DNA from: Piliocolobus tephrosceles
Taxonomy: Eukaryota; Chordata; Mammalia; Primates; Cercopithecidae
NCBI RefSeq assembly: GCF_002776525.5
Contig: NC_045441.1
Coordinates: forward strand, 124,875,610-124,939,609
Direction of reading: 5' to 3'
DNA: 64,000 bases
Under the pieces are notes generated by a model that saw nothing but the letters and a program-made list of their open reading frames with translations, made no database searches and was not told the DNA's origin. Below, piece after piece: positions 12,391 to 22,931 of this stretch. Made by a program: the position numbers and the translations under genes. Within the stretch, counting starts at the first letter, position 1. Each line of letters opens with the position of its first letter.

Positions 12391-12555
12391 AAAAACCCCA
12401 AAATCCCAAGCAATGAAAACATCTACAGTGGGAAATATTTGTCTGATTTGGAACTTTTATTCTTGATAAGTTCAGTGAAGCAAATTTCATAGAAGTTCCC
12501 CTTGACTAGCAGTTTAAATAACTTGGGCATGTTACTTAATATCTCTGGGTTGTGG

Positions 12556-12637
12556 TTTTTTTTTTTTTTTCTTTTCTTTCCTTCTTCTTCTTCTTCTTCT
12601 TCTTCTTCTTCTTCTTCTTTTTTTTTTTTTTTTTTTA
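12556..12637. repeat. Polypyrimidine tract with (CTT)13 core
   Basis: A T run of about 15 is followed by mixed C/T, then about 13 CTT units (12581-12620), then about 18 more T. The whole 80-bp segment is pyrimidine-only, so the complement is a (GAA)n polypurine strand. Such tracts are length-variable and can form triplex DNA. Confidence 0.9.
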
Positions 12638-12639
12638 AC

Positions 12640-13625
12640 AGCAGTTCATTTGTTCATCACACACAGGATCTACTACCTCAGGGGGCACTGGTCCAGCAGG
12701 GGAGAGGACACAAAGATACTCCATTTGCAGTCCTTGATGCATTTCTGCCAAGACAGAGAGCCCAGTAACACCAAACTCAGTGTCGCTGCCGAGACCAGCC
12801 CTGCCCTCGTCTCCAGCCCTGCCACAGTCTCCCTTTTTCTGCCTTTCTGGTTACAGCAGCACCGCCGCAGCCTCTGAAGAGGCCTCTGTTCAGGCCCAGG
12901 CAGGAGTGCCTCCCGTCCTGTGGGGACCTGGCTTCCCCTGGTCTCTGTAGCTGCTCTTGTCCTCCAGCCGGCTGGCTCAGAAAAGCTCTTTCTGTTTGGT
13001 GACTAAGCCTGAAGCCACGGCGGGGGAAAGAGAGAGAGAGAATGGGAATTTGAGGGCACCAGATCCCCACCCAGTCCCCAGAGCCTAAAATATGTGGCTA
13101 AGAATCAAAGTTTTTTGTCCTCAGGGAGAGAAATGACGAAGGTCCTCCCTAAGGCAGTCCCAAAGACATATAAAGAGACACTACCCCTCCCCAGCCCAGC
13201 CCACCAGCCTACACCACAGGAACAGCACAGTGTCTCCCCACCCTGTCTTTGCCACGGGCCCTCCAAAGGGAGAAAAGTGGCATTTGTGGTTTGGACCTAG
13301 TCACAGGAACAGCATCCGGGTAATTTTCCATGTCTTCATTGACTCAAAGGTTTCCTCCGGACACAGGGAGGCAGAGCTGTTAAGTAGTTCCTGTTTGCTG
13401 ATGAGAAAACTCCAAAGACTCAGGGTCCTCGGGCAGGGCAGAGGTGGCGCTTGCCCTTCCTGAGTGAGACTCCAGATCAACACAGGAAACTAGTTTATCT
13501 CCTTGACCTGGAGTGGAGTAAACAGCCTTTGGTTAAGGCATTCTCTTCTCAGAAGCAGGGTTCAGTGAAAGCATAAATATTGGCCCAAGAAAACGATAGC
13601 TTCTTAGGCTAGATTGGATTTAGAG
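12640..13625. other. Unique, GC-richer sequence; no gene supported
   Basis: It begins abruptly after the T tract with aacagcagttcatttg. It reads like unique sequence with short overlapping frames on both strands, including a minus frame at 12777-13070. A T tract at one edge could mark a minus-strand retrocopy, but no parent gene, poly(A) signal or flanking duplication was recognised. Confidence 0.35.
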
Positions 13626-13629
13626 ATCA

Positions 13630-13735
13630 GAGACTCTAACTCTATTTTATAGATGAGGAAACTTAAGTCAAGTGAGGTGAAGTAACTTGCTTAGGGGCAA
13701 AAGCCAATCAATGACACAACTATGAAAAGAACAAA
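13630..13735 (-). mobile_element. MIR fragment
   Basis: The minus-strand MIR core is recognisable: attttatagatgaggaaac, then gtgaagtaacttgcttagg. It is short and diverged, with approximate boundaries. Confidence 0.55.
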
Positions 13736-13807
13736 AGTGATCAAGTCAGCCCAAATTCCAGAGATGACCAGATAGAGCTGACTACATCATATTTCATCCC
13801 ACTAGAC

Positions 13808-14035
13808 CAGGGTTCTCAACTTCAGCACCGTCGACTTCTGGGGCTAGATAATTCCTTGTTGCGGGGGACCGTCCTGTGCACTGCAGGATGTTTAATAGCA
13901 TCCCTGGCTTCTACCCACTAGAAGCCAGTAGCATCCCTCACCCCAGCTGTGTCAATCAAAAATGTCTGCAGACACTGCTAAACGTCCCGGGGCGGGGGTG
14001 GGGGGCACAAAATTGGTCCTGGTTGAGAGTTGCTG
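13808..14035 (-). mobile_element. hAT-Charlie-type non-autonomous DNA transposon
   Basis: The element begins cagggttctcaacttcagc and ends with a matching inverted tggttgagagttgctg. Between these are catccctggcttctaccc and gtctgcagacactgctaaac. This is the layout of a MER-type hAT MITE. The subfamily is not certain. Confidence 0.7.
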
Positions 14036-14272
14036 CGACAGAGAGCCCACTCTTGTAGTTCAACGCTGAAAGATACATTGAGATGCATTATCATTTGTGG
14101 ATCTGTCTCATGCATCAGCCTGCAGTTCTTTGAAGGTCCAGACAGGGTTTTATTGACCTTTATGTTTCCTGTGTCTTGCATAGTACCTGACATGTGAGAG
14201 ATGCAATTGATGGGTTTGCATGAATGAACCAATGGACAGACTCACTGGGAGACCCTGGGATGTAAACTTTCT

Positions 14273-14568
14273 TTTCTTTTTTTTTTTGAGACGGAGTCTG
14301 GCTCTGTCGCCCGGGCTGGAGTGCAGTGGCCGGATCTCAGCTCACTGCAAGCTCCGCCTCCCGGGTTTACGCCATTCTCCTGCCTCAGCCTCCCGAGTAG
14401 CTGGGACTACAGGCGCCCGCCACCTCGCCCGGCTAGATTTTTGTATTTTTAGTGGAGACAGGGTTTCGTCGTGTTAGCCAGGATGGTCTCGATCTCCTGA
14501 CCTCTTGATCCGCCCGTCTCGGCCTCCCAAAGTGCTGGGATTACAGGCTTGAGCCACCGCGCCCGGCC
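14273..14568 (-). mobile_element. AluY of the Old World monkey lineage, young copy
   Basis: Full-length minus-strand Alu with very few changes from the cercopithecid AluY pattern: ccggatctcagctcactg, gcgcccgccacctcgccc and ttacaggcttgagccacc. It is flanked by a perfect 15-bp TSD, gggatgtaaactttc, at 14258-14272 and 14569-14583. The intact TSD and low divergence make it one of the youngest insertions here. Confidence 0.96.
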
Positions 14569-14584
14569 GGGATGTAAACTTTCA

Positions 14585-15350
14585 CTCACTATTATCCAGT
14601 ATTATATAAGCACATTGGCCGGGGGTAGCCTGGCAGGAGAGGCGGAAGGATGACTCGACTCATATGGCCTTCTATCTGGGGGACAGGAAGGACTGCTGTT
14701 TATCTACCTTGTCATCCACTGTCATGGCACCACAGAAGGCATCTTTTTGAGCTGGATTCCCTGGGCTCCAGGCTTAATTATGTGGCTTCTTTTCATTCTG
14801 ATAAAACAATAGAAATAGGTACTACATGGTAGGATTTTTTTTTTTTTCCACCGGGGATGTAGCCAGCACTTTGGAATGTTAAGCTTCGAGACTGTTACAG
14901 TTAGAAGAAAAAGTCCCCCAAACACAACCATTAGCAGCCATGAGAGCCATGGGAGAATATTGATCATAGAGTCATAGAATTTTGGCATTGGGAAAAGTCA
15001 CAAGTAAAATATAAAAGGCAACCTCTCTACCACCAAATCCTATCATATTGTTTTTCTTAATCCCAGAAATTTTCACCAATGTTGACTTTAGGGAAATGAC
15101 TAAATAATTTTGTGTCTGTTTCCCAGAAGATGAAATGCTTCAGCGGGTAGAGTCTTCATTTGTTTAAAAGAAAAAAAAGGTGTCTTCAGAGGACCTTGTA
15201 TGCTAGATTACAAAATGTAAATTCCAGTGAATCTTGAAAGGGTGGGTGTACTTTGAGCAGAACAAAAATGGAAGAGACTGAGTGAGAGAAAAAAAATACA
15301 AGCTATCAGTTAGATAGATCTTACCAGAGAATCAGTTTAAGAATAAAAGG
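14585..15350. other. Unique sequence between Alus
   Basis: No repeat family or exon was recognised. It includes a short T run near 14835-14848 and otherwise ordinary AT-rich sequence. Confidence 0.4.
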
Positions 15351-15650
15351 GGGCCGGGCGCGGTGGCTCATGCCTGTAATCCCAGCACTTTGGGAGGCCG
15401 AGGCAGGCGGACCACAAGGTCAGGAGACCGAGACCATCCTGGCTAACACGACGAAACCCTGTCTCCACTAAAAATACAAAAAATTAGCAAGGCACGGTGG
15501 CGGGCGCCCGTAGTCCCAGCTACTCGGGAGGCTGAGGCAGGAGAATGGCGTGAACCCGGGAGGCGGAGCTTGCAGTGAGCCCAGATCGCTCCCCTGCACT
15601 CCAGCCTGGGCGACAGAGCGAGACTCTGTCTCAAAAAGAAAGAAAGAAGA
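15351..15650 (+). mobile_element. Alu element (AluY-type)
   Basis: Full-length Alu starting gggccgggcgcggtggctca with Y-type features (accacaaggtcaggagacc, gagaatggcgtgaacccg). Its tail is made of AAAG units. The flanks aagaataaaagg (15339-15350) and aagagtaaaagg (15651-15662) match at 11 of 12 bases and are its TSD. Confidence 0.95.
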
Positions 15651-15812
15651 AAGAGTAAAAGGATGGACTGACTTTTCATGAACTTTACTGGTCGATTAAT
15701 TCAAATGGACAAATTGTTTGGAAAGAGAACACAGTTAAAACAGCAATCAACACAAAAAAATGAGTAAAGATTTGGCAGTGAGAGGGAAGAATAATTGTGT
15801 TAGAAGCACGAC

Positions 15813-16113
15813 GGGAGCGGGACGCGGTGGCTTACGCCTGTAAGCCCAGCACTATGAGAGGCCGAGGCAGGCGGATTACGAGGTCAAGAGTTTGAGACCA
15901 ACCTGGCCAATATGGTGAAACCCCGTCTCTACTAAAAATACAAAAACTAGCCGGGCATGGTGGTGCTCGCCTGTAGTCCTGGCTACTCACGGGACTGAGG
16001 CAGAAGAATCGCTTGAATCCGGGAGGCAGAGGCTGCAGTGAGCTGAGATCATGCCACTGCACTCCAGCCTGGGCAACACAATGAGACTCCGTCTAGAAAA
16101 AGAAAAAGAAAAA
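15813..16113 (+). mobile_element. Alu element (AluS-type)
   Basis: Full-length Alu starting gggagcgggacgcggtgg. It is flanked by an 11-bp perfect TSD, agaagcacgac, at 15802-15812 and 16114-16124. The tail is AAAAAG-rich. Confidence 0.95.
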
Positions 16114-16250
16114 AGAAGCACGACTGGGTGGTCTTGGGCTCGTGTTACTTTAAAAGTGAATTTTACCAAGTGCATAAAGGACTCAGCGTAAAGCCCACAT
16201 GTTGGCCTTTACTGCGTCAGAATTCGTGTGATTTCTTTTCAGCCTAAATT

Positions 16251-16272
16251 CTGATAAGTGACTACTTATCAG
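16251..16272. promoter_or_regulatory. Inverted pair of GATA-factor sites
   Basis: ctgataagt and acttatcag form perfect 9-bp arms around a 4-bp spacer, gact. Each arm carries TGATAA, matching the WGATAR GATA-factor site, and a further GGATAA follows at 16273. The motif match is directly visible. Binding and function are inference. Confidence 0.35.
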
Positions 16273-16274
16273 GG

Positions 16275-17030
16275 ATAATGAGTGTTAATATCGACTGCTT
16301 GCTCCTGGTGAAGTAGGAGATAAACCATGACCAGGGGAGGACCAGAAGACTTGGGGTCCCAACTGCAGTGAGGGTCTCCAAGCAGAACCCATCTTCTGAA
16401 TGGGAGGGCAAGGCTGAAGGTAGAGAAGTGTTAGATGCTTTAGGAAGAGCTGGGAAGCAGTTTGCTTCGGGGACCCCCATGAGAGAAGGAGCTGGGGCAG
16501 GAGTGGGACCCCTGGGTGGCCTGGGACTGAGCAGGCCTGGGCAGCACCATGGTTGGGGAGCCAGGGAGTGCACGGACTCAGATAATTTAGAACAGGGAGG
16601 ACTTCAGGAATTTGGCGTAAATGTGCAATTTTCAGATGAGGCTTACACAGATGGGTGTTTTCCATAAACTTCTCTGTACGCAAGTGGGAGACCGCTCTCA
16701 AAAAGTCACTATCTCCTGTGGAAAAAATGGTCCCTGTTTAAAAGCATAAAATAAATGTATTGATTATTGATTTTTCAGGTGTTCAGTGTGACCTTAGGCA
16801 AGAAGGTCTGAAGCAGCCAGACAAGAGGTGACTCCAGGTGAGGTTTCTGTCTGATGCTGTTCAATGCTGAATGCAGATCTATATCATTCCTGTGTGTTTA
16901 CGGTATAGACCCCTCCAAATCATCATCTGTAACGAAGGAATTCTGCTGCACTTCCGGTGACCAGTGTGGGACCAGTGGGGACAGAGCCAGCTATCGGGGA
17001 GGGATGGAGATTGGGCAGAAGTATGAGGTG
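16275..17030. other. Unique sequence, no supported gene
   Basis: Overlapping open frames of about 100-138 codons occur on both strands at 16262-16701. None shows a recognisable domain, and the two strands are equally open, which argues for chance in GC-richer DNA. Confidence 0.4.
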
Positions 17031-17036
17031 ATAGTG

Positions 17037-17221
17037 TTGCCAGATTTAGCACATAAAAATACAGGATACTCAGTTAAATTAAAACTTCAAATGAACAATG
17101 AATGACTGCTTAGTATAGGTATATCCCAAATATTGCATGGGATATACTTATATACTAAAAAATTATTTACTGTTCATCTGAAATTCAGATTTAACTGGGC
17201 ATCCTGTGTTTTATCTGGCAA
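17037..17221. mobile_element. Palindromic DNA-transposon MITE
   Basis: The left end, ttgccagatttagcacat, is mirrored by the right end, tgtgttttatctggcaa. The inner parts also pair: gatactcagttaaatt against atttaactgggcatc, and tatcccaaat against its inverse. The whole 185-bp unit is an imperfect inverted repeat, typical of a non-autonomous DNA transposon. I do not name the family. Confidence 0.7.
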
Positions 17222-17248
17222 TTCCTTCTCGAGACTCTCAAAGAAGCC

Positions 17249-17452
17249 AACATGCTGAAACCCCGTCTCTACTAAAAATACAAAAATTAACTGGGCATGG
17301 TGGTGTGGTGCCTGTAGTCCTAGCTACTTGGGAGGCCGAGGCAGGAGAAATGCTGAACCTGGGAGGCTGAGGTTGCAGTGAACTGAGATGGTGCCACTGT
17401 ACTCCAGCCTGAAGACAGAGCAAGACTCCATCCTCCCCCCTCCAAAAAAAGA
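17249..17452 (+). mobile_element. 5'-truncated Alu (AluS-type)
   Basis: Starts inside the left arm at caacatgctgaaaccccg, so about the first 90 bases are missing. The rest is ordinary Alu and ends in an A-rich tail with a CCTCCCCCCTCC interruption. The 9-bp repeat aaagaagcc at 17240-17248 and 17453-17461 is its TSD. The truncation therefore happened at insertion, not by later deletion. Confidence 0.9.
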
Positions 17453-17515
17453 AAAGAAGCCCGAATCCTTGATGATGGTAGTGAGTAGTGAGGTTGATGG
17501 TGTTGAGCTGCCATA

Positions 17516-17631
17516 TTTTTCTTTTCTTTTCTTTCTTTCCTTCCCTCCTTCCTTCCTTCCTTCCTTCCTTCCTTCCTTCCTTCCTTCCTTCCTTCCTTCC
17601 TTCCTCTCTCTCTCTCTCTTTCTTTCTTTTT
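17516..17631. repeat. (TTCC)n microsatellite with CT/CTTT flanks
   Basis: A long run of TTCC units (about 17540-17605) is followed by (TC)n and CTTT units that lead into the T tail of a minus-strand Alu. The strand is entirely pyrimidine. It probably grew from the Alu tail. Length polymorphism is expected. Confidence 0.95.
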
Positions 17632-17902
17632 TTGAGATAGCATCTTGTTCTGTTGCCCAGGATGAAGTGCAGTGTGGTGCAATCATGGCGCCTCAACCTC
17701 CCAAACTCAAGTGATCCTCCCACCTCAGCCTCCTGAGTAGCTGAAATTATATGCGTGCACCACCACGCCTGGCTATTTTTTTTATAGAGACGAGGTCTCA
17801 CCATGTTGCCCAGGCTGGTCTCAAGCTCCTGGGCTCAAGTGATCCTCCTGCCTCGGCCCCTCAAAGTGCTGGTGTTATAGGTGTGAGCCACCATGCTCAG
17901 CC
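17632..17902 (-). mobile_element. Alu element (AluJ-type)
   Basis: Minus-strand dimeric Alu with J-type readings (cctgggctcaagtgatcc, gcccaggctggtctcaag) and heavy divergence. Its A-tail side runs into the (TTCC)n tract to the left. Confidence 0.92.
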
Positions 17903-17904
17903 TT

Positions 17905-18455
17905 CTGCCTTATTTCAAATAGAAGATGCCTGCCCAAGCCTGCTTCTCTCACACCTTTTCTCATCCATCTGCAGTTTCTTGAAGAGTCAGGAAATCCTAT
18001 TGCCTTTGAGAAGCCCAGGCAGCAAAGGAAGGAGAGGGAAGTTTCATAGGTCATTGCTGTAAGAAATTTCATTCTCCTGTTCCCTATCGTCTTGCTCCAG
18101 CAAGAGGAGCAGTACCCTCTTTAAGGATTTGAGGACAGAAGGCAATTTGGGTAGATAAAGCCGGCACACACTGTAGCTCGTGTCCTGGGGAGATAATGGC
18201 TCTGAACCTGCTAAAATAAATGGTCTGCTTTGTTCTTGAATAATAATCAGTTGGCAGCTTTGTTCTGTCTTCCCAGCAGCTGGATGAGATTTTGATTTCA
18301 GAGGAAAAAGAGGGACCAGGGCTGACCATACTGGACAGAGGGAGAAAGGAAATTTACAACAGCCTCCCATGTGTGGTGACAGAGTCCCTTGCTGTGAAGT
18401 ACTGCCTGCCCCACTAGCTGTTGTAATGTCTAAAGTTCTGCCAGTAAGTCTTAAG
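17905..18455. other. Unique sequence, nothing recognised
   Basis: Overlapping minus-strand frames of 65-108 codons at 17875-18370 show no recognisable domain, splice pattern or start context. They appear to be chance frames. Confidence 0.4.
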
Positions 18456-18473
18456 GTTAATGACCTTCTCTTT

Positions 18474-18797
18474 TATTTATTTGTTTGTTTGTTTGTTTAT
18501 TTTTTTATTTATTTATGAGACGGAGTCTTGCTGTTGCCCAGGCTGGAGTGCAGTGGTATGATCTCTGCTCACTGCAACCTCCGCCTCCCAGATTCAAGCG
18601 ATTCTCCTGCCTCAGCTTCCCGAGTAGCTGGGATTACAGGCGTGTGCCACCACGCTCGGCTACTTTTTTTGTAGTTTTAGTAGAGACGGGGTTTTACCAT
18701 GTTAGCCAGATGGTCTTGATCTCCTGACCCGTGATCCGCCCACCTTGGCCTCCCAAAATGCTGCGGATTACAGGCTTGAGCCACTGTGCCTGGTCCC
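18474..18797 (-). mobile_element. Alu element (AluS/Y-type)
   Basis: Minus-strand full-length Alu whose tail reads as TTTG and TTTA units. The 13-bp TSD tgaccttctcttt is perfect at 18461-18473 and 18798-18810. The body has a few small deletions. Confidence 0.95.
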
Positions 18798-18814
18798 TGA
18801 CCTTCTCTTTAAAA

Positions 18815-20155
18815 AAAAAAAAAAAAGAGCAAATATTCTGGAGAAACACAACATATTATTATCCTTTTAGAATAAAATTGTTCGTTGGAGTTTTTCTAAC
18901 CCCACATTTGGCTGAAAGCAGAGTCTTGAAGTTATTGGATCCTAGGACAGGTAATTTTTATAGGTGCTGAGTGACGGAGAGGTTGATCACATACAGCGAG
19001 AATATAAGGGAAGCCCAGAAGTAGAAGGATCTGGGTAGTTCAGGAAAATGGAAGAAGTGGGAGACTGGCTGGAGCCACTCATGCAGTTTTCCATTGAGAA
19101 AGAATCGTGTTGTCTCTGTCCTCCTAGAAGGTCTCTGAGTCCCAGCGTTTCCCCTCTGCTCCATTGGTCCAGCTGACTGAATGTTTCTAATTCAGGTAAC
19201 AGCAGAATTTGGAGCATGATGAAACTAGTGCAAAATTCTCTAGATCATGGCATGAATAAAGCTTAGAGATTCCAGGACCATAGCCTGTTGCCAACTGTCC
19301 TTGAAATGTGTCCTCTAGGTTTTAAAGGGCAAAGGATGTGCAGCTTTCCCCCTCCATGTGACAAAAGTACCTGATTCAGTGACAATAAGGATTTTAGAAT
19401 CAGAAAACCAGGGGGCAAGCCCTAGTTTCTTTCCTTGTCAAGTGGAATGGCATCCAACAAGCACGATTGTTTCCTGCTCTGCAAGACAGAAGTAAAAATC
19501 CCGGATTGTCTCTTTCATAGGGAGGTCAGGCTGGGCTTTACCCAGTTGTCAATAAGTAGAGTTTGTCAATTGTGACCACAGCTGTGGATGGAGAGTGTCA
19601 ATTTCCTAATGAAAGGGCAGCCTATTCGGTGGCTCTGCCTCTGTTGTCCCTGGTGAGGGCAGTGGTCTCTAAAGCAACACTTGGAACGTAAGAGCTGCTA
19701 ATCAAAGAACAAGTGACATAAATTAGTCCAAATGAACAAATGGTGAAGGCCTTCTCATCTCTACTTCAGCTCATCCCAGGACGTGGGATACTGTGGTCCA
19801 GCCAGGCTGTTCACAGGGATTATCCATTCTGGGATATCACATATCACTAAGTGTGCCCGAGGGCATGGGATGGGTACCAGTTAGTCAAAGTTTCACTACA
19901 TAAGCCCCTCCTGCAGGAAAGAACATAGAACTTGGACACCATTGTTTGTCTCTAGCACTCATCTTCCTAGAAACTCTTCTTTGCTACTAGAAAGTATTTT
20001 TTCATTTTCTGGTTAAAAAATTAAAAAATACTAGTGTAAAAATATCATTGGCTATCTCCAAAATGACCAAATGAAGGCAACTAACCAGAGGACTCGGGTA
20101 AATTTGGTGGATTTGGGTATCCTATGCATTGATATGGGGGATGTAAATGGACAGA
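18815..20155. other. Unique sequence, nothing recognised
   Basis: No repeat or gene was recognised in this 1.3-kb stretch. Frames are short and scattered. Confidence 0.4.
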
Positions 20156-20164
20156 AAAAACAAT

Positions 20165-20402
20165 GGGTAATATTCATCGAAAGCCTCTGTGTGCCAGACC
20201 CGGCATGGAGTGGCTACACATATTACTGCATTTAATTCTCATAACAACCGCTGGGGTAAGTACTATTATTACACCCACTTTACAGATGAGGAAACTGAGG
20301 TTCAGGGAAGTCAAGGAACATTCCTATGCAGTTGGGAAGTAGCAGGGCTGAGACCGAAAACTAGCACTATGTGATTCCAAAGCTCATCCTCTTAACCCCC
20401 AC
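20165..20402 (-). mobile_element. MIR element, near complete
   Basis: Clear minus-strand MIR: ctctgtgtgccagacccgg, then tgcatttaattctcataaca, then cactttacagatgaggaaac, then agtagcagggctgagacc. Divergence is moderate for the family. Confidence 0.85.
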
Positions 20403-20404
20403 AC

Positions 20405-21130
20405 AATTATTTACCTCTTTACCTTGTCTTCCCATCTTGTAATTTCCAATCAGTCTTACCAGAAAACGTATCCCTCTTGCCCTTGAATTACCCATGTTCC
20501 CTTTCTGCTCTTGGGCAACCCTGTGTTAAACTCCAGAGCGAGCCTCTGCCACACTGGAAGGAGATTGGCATTTGGTGTTGAGCTGTGGCCCATGCAGGCT
20601 TGTGAGCAGACTGGGCACCCTCTCTGGCAATGACTAAGGGTGCTGTAGATGCCCCTGCAATCTTTAGGGTGGGGACATGGAGGGCAGAGCTTAAAGGGCC
20701 AGGGATGAGATGCCCTGTCACCATAAGGCTCTTCCTGAAGCTGGCAGGGGTCCTGCCCCACAATGTCAGAGCTGTCCCCTGAGCCCCAACTCCACAGGTC
20801 ATCCAGGGGCAGAGCTGAAGTTTCTGTTCTCACTTTCCCCTTCTTCAAAGTGGGCATAATGACATGATACCAAGGGACAAAAGGATAAGGAAATGTATTT
20901 TGCCAGTTGTTTCAAAAACCTCAGAATCCAGCCCGTGCCTCGTCCGTGCAAGCCTTCTTGTAGAGGCACTCCTGGCTGCCACTCCTCATCTTTCTCAAAA
21001 CAGCGCCATATCTCTGGGAGGCCATCACTGAAGAACAAGGCTGGTTTAAAGCGCCCTCCCTCTGTGCATTCTGCTGTTTGCATGCATTATTAGTGCAAGA
21101 ATGCCATTAGTGCATTTAGACCAATTTACT
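20405..21130. other. Unique sequence, no supported gene
   Basis: Minus-strand frames of 94-133 codons span 20456-21083, but they overlap in different phases and lack any domain I recognise. No repeat was identified. Confidence 0.35.
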
Positions 21131-21134
21131 TGTC

Positions 21135-21225
21135 ATTCTCCCTCTGCCTAGACTGGAGGCTCTCTCAGGGTCAGGACTACCTCAGTATCAGCCCTTAACA
21201 AATACTTTGTGCATTTTGATGATCT
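21135..21225 (+). mobile_element. L2 3'-end fragment
   Basis: gactggaggctctctcaggg, then caggactacctcagtatc, then taacaaatactttgtg follows the order of the L2 3' tail. It is short and diverged. Confidence 0.5.
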
Positions 21226-22116
21226 GAGCCATTAAACTGAATTGAAGAAAAAAATCAACATCTACTTCTAAGGGTGGCAGTGGCTATTGTATTTTGGCTG
21301 TTTGTTTTAAATACCCAACTCTTCCACCTTTTAAGCAGACCTGTTCTTCGGAAATTTTAGACGTCTTCAGAAGTTTCCTTGCCTCATTCAGATTACTGGG
21401 TCATGATTTAGCGTTCCAGGGAATTTCAGGGAAAAAAATTCATTTTGCTTCTGTAAACCCTAATGTCCACTGCTCTGATAAAGGATCCCAGCTGTGACAA
21501 GGAGATTATTTACTTGAAACTAATGAGCAGAGCTAATTACTGCAGTGGACTTGGGCAGGGACAGAGTGGGACAGAGTGTACCAGAGCAGGCTGCTGGCAA
21601 CCGTTCCAGCCCTCCAGTTGGCAGCTGAGCCAGGAGCCCCCAGACATGTCAGCGCCTTTTAGTCTTCCAATTGCCTGTTCAATAGCAAACAGATTTTAAG
21701 ATCATGGTTTGGGGCTCCATTATCTGACAAGAGCCAAGAATGAATTTCTGTGGCTTATTCTTTTCCTCACTGGTTCCAATTTTTGTAAAATATTATAAGA
21801 ATTAAAGTCTGACTTTTTTGAGGGTGTGGGATTTGGGATCCGCCCCTCCCTTCCACGGCTTCGTTCCTCACAACTCCTACCATGGCTCCTCTCCTCGAGA
21901 ACAGGAAACCTCTTTCTCACCCCCCACCACACACAAATGCCTGGTTCTTAGGGCTGAGGCTTCTCTGGGCTAGAATATTCTCTCTGCCTGGAGTCTGAGC
22001 CACGTAAGCCCAAGCTCACCTGCTAACAAGTTGTGCCACTGACCCCACCTCATGATGTTTATGCCTTTATTTGGCATTCTGAGCTGTGTTTGTACCAGAT
22101 TCCAAATCGCATTATA

Positions 22117-22174
22117 TCCCAGGTAACAAACCTGCCCACGTACCCCCTGAATCTAAAAATAAAAGTTAAAAAAA
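22117..22174 (+). mobile_element. Ultra-short L1 insertion (3' end only)
   Basis: gtaacaaacctgcccacgta, then ccccctgaatctaaaaat and a short A-rich tail match the last bases of a primate L1. The flanks tcgcattata (22107-22116) and tctcattata (22175-22184) agree at 9 of 10 bases and look like a TSD. This would make it an original 58-bp insertion rather than a deletion remnant. Confidence 0.75.
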
Positions 22175-22909
22175 TCTCATTATAATTAACTATGTGGGAC
22201 ATCCAAATTCTTTCCTGTTGTGGAATTTTGTTAAACGGGGACATGAGAGGAGGCCATAGTGGTATGAGGTGAAAATGAAGAGTTCATGTACTATAAAGTG
22301 CCGAGTTCAGCACCTGGCACCAGTTATGTACCTTTTTTAGGCATTTAATTTCAGTACGCCTCTTTAGAGCATAGACTGTGAAGCCCAGTCCTGTTTTCTA
22401 TGCTGTATGAGACACACACACACACATGCATTAACCATGATTTGTGCTCTCAAAGGCTCTGCTTTGCAGTGGGGAGTGGCAAGACACACAGGCATGGAAG
22501 GTAGGAGCAGTTCTAAGATGATGCAGGGGCTGCAGGAGAGAGATGGTGTAAAGAGAGGGCGAAGGAGTGCTGGGATTCAGTGAGCAAAGGCCAGCTATGG
22601 GTGGCATGAGCTGGAAAAGGCTTAATGGGGAAGAATGGTTGAAAAATATGGACTCTGTTTTGCCAGAGACCATTGGAGAAGGGACTCTGGGCATGAGAAA
22701 GGGTGTGTGGAAGCCCAGAGATGGTTACTATGGCAACAAAGGATGCCAGGACCACTGAGGTGCAGTGTCTGATGGGCATTGGTAAGGTCTGTAGGAGATG
22801 AGGGGATGATGGCACCTGGGGATGCATCATTAGGGAAACTCTCAGGAGCCTGAGCAAGGATGACTTCATGAGAGGCGTTAGCAGATGGCCAGCATTTCGA
22901 TATCCACGT

Positions 22910-22931
22910 AAGGAAAACATTGGTTTTCCTT
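22910..22931. repeat. Short perfect hairpin
   Basis: aaggaaaac and gttttcctt are perfect 9-bp inverted arms around the 4-base spacer attg. It does not coincide with a recognised element. Confidence 0.6.

Noticed and set aside
12640..13500. Minus-strand processed pseudogene ending at the T tract
   Set aside because: A T run at one edge fits, but I found no AATAAA complement near it, no flanking duplication and no recognisable parent gene.
17516..17631. CRISPR-like regular repeat
   Set aside because: The 4-bp units have no spacers. It is a plain microsatellite in a primate genome.
17238..17804. Open frames with repeated Glu-Gly-Arg-Lys blocks
   Set aside because: They are translations of the (TTCC)n tract and two flanking Alus in several phases, not a protein.
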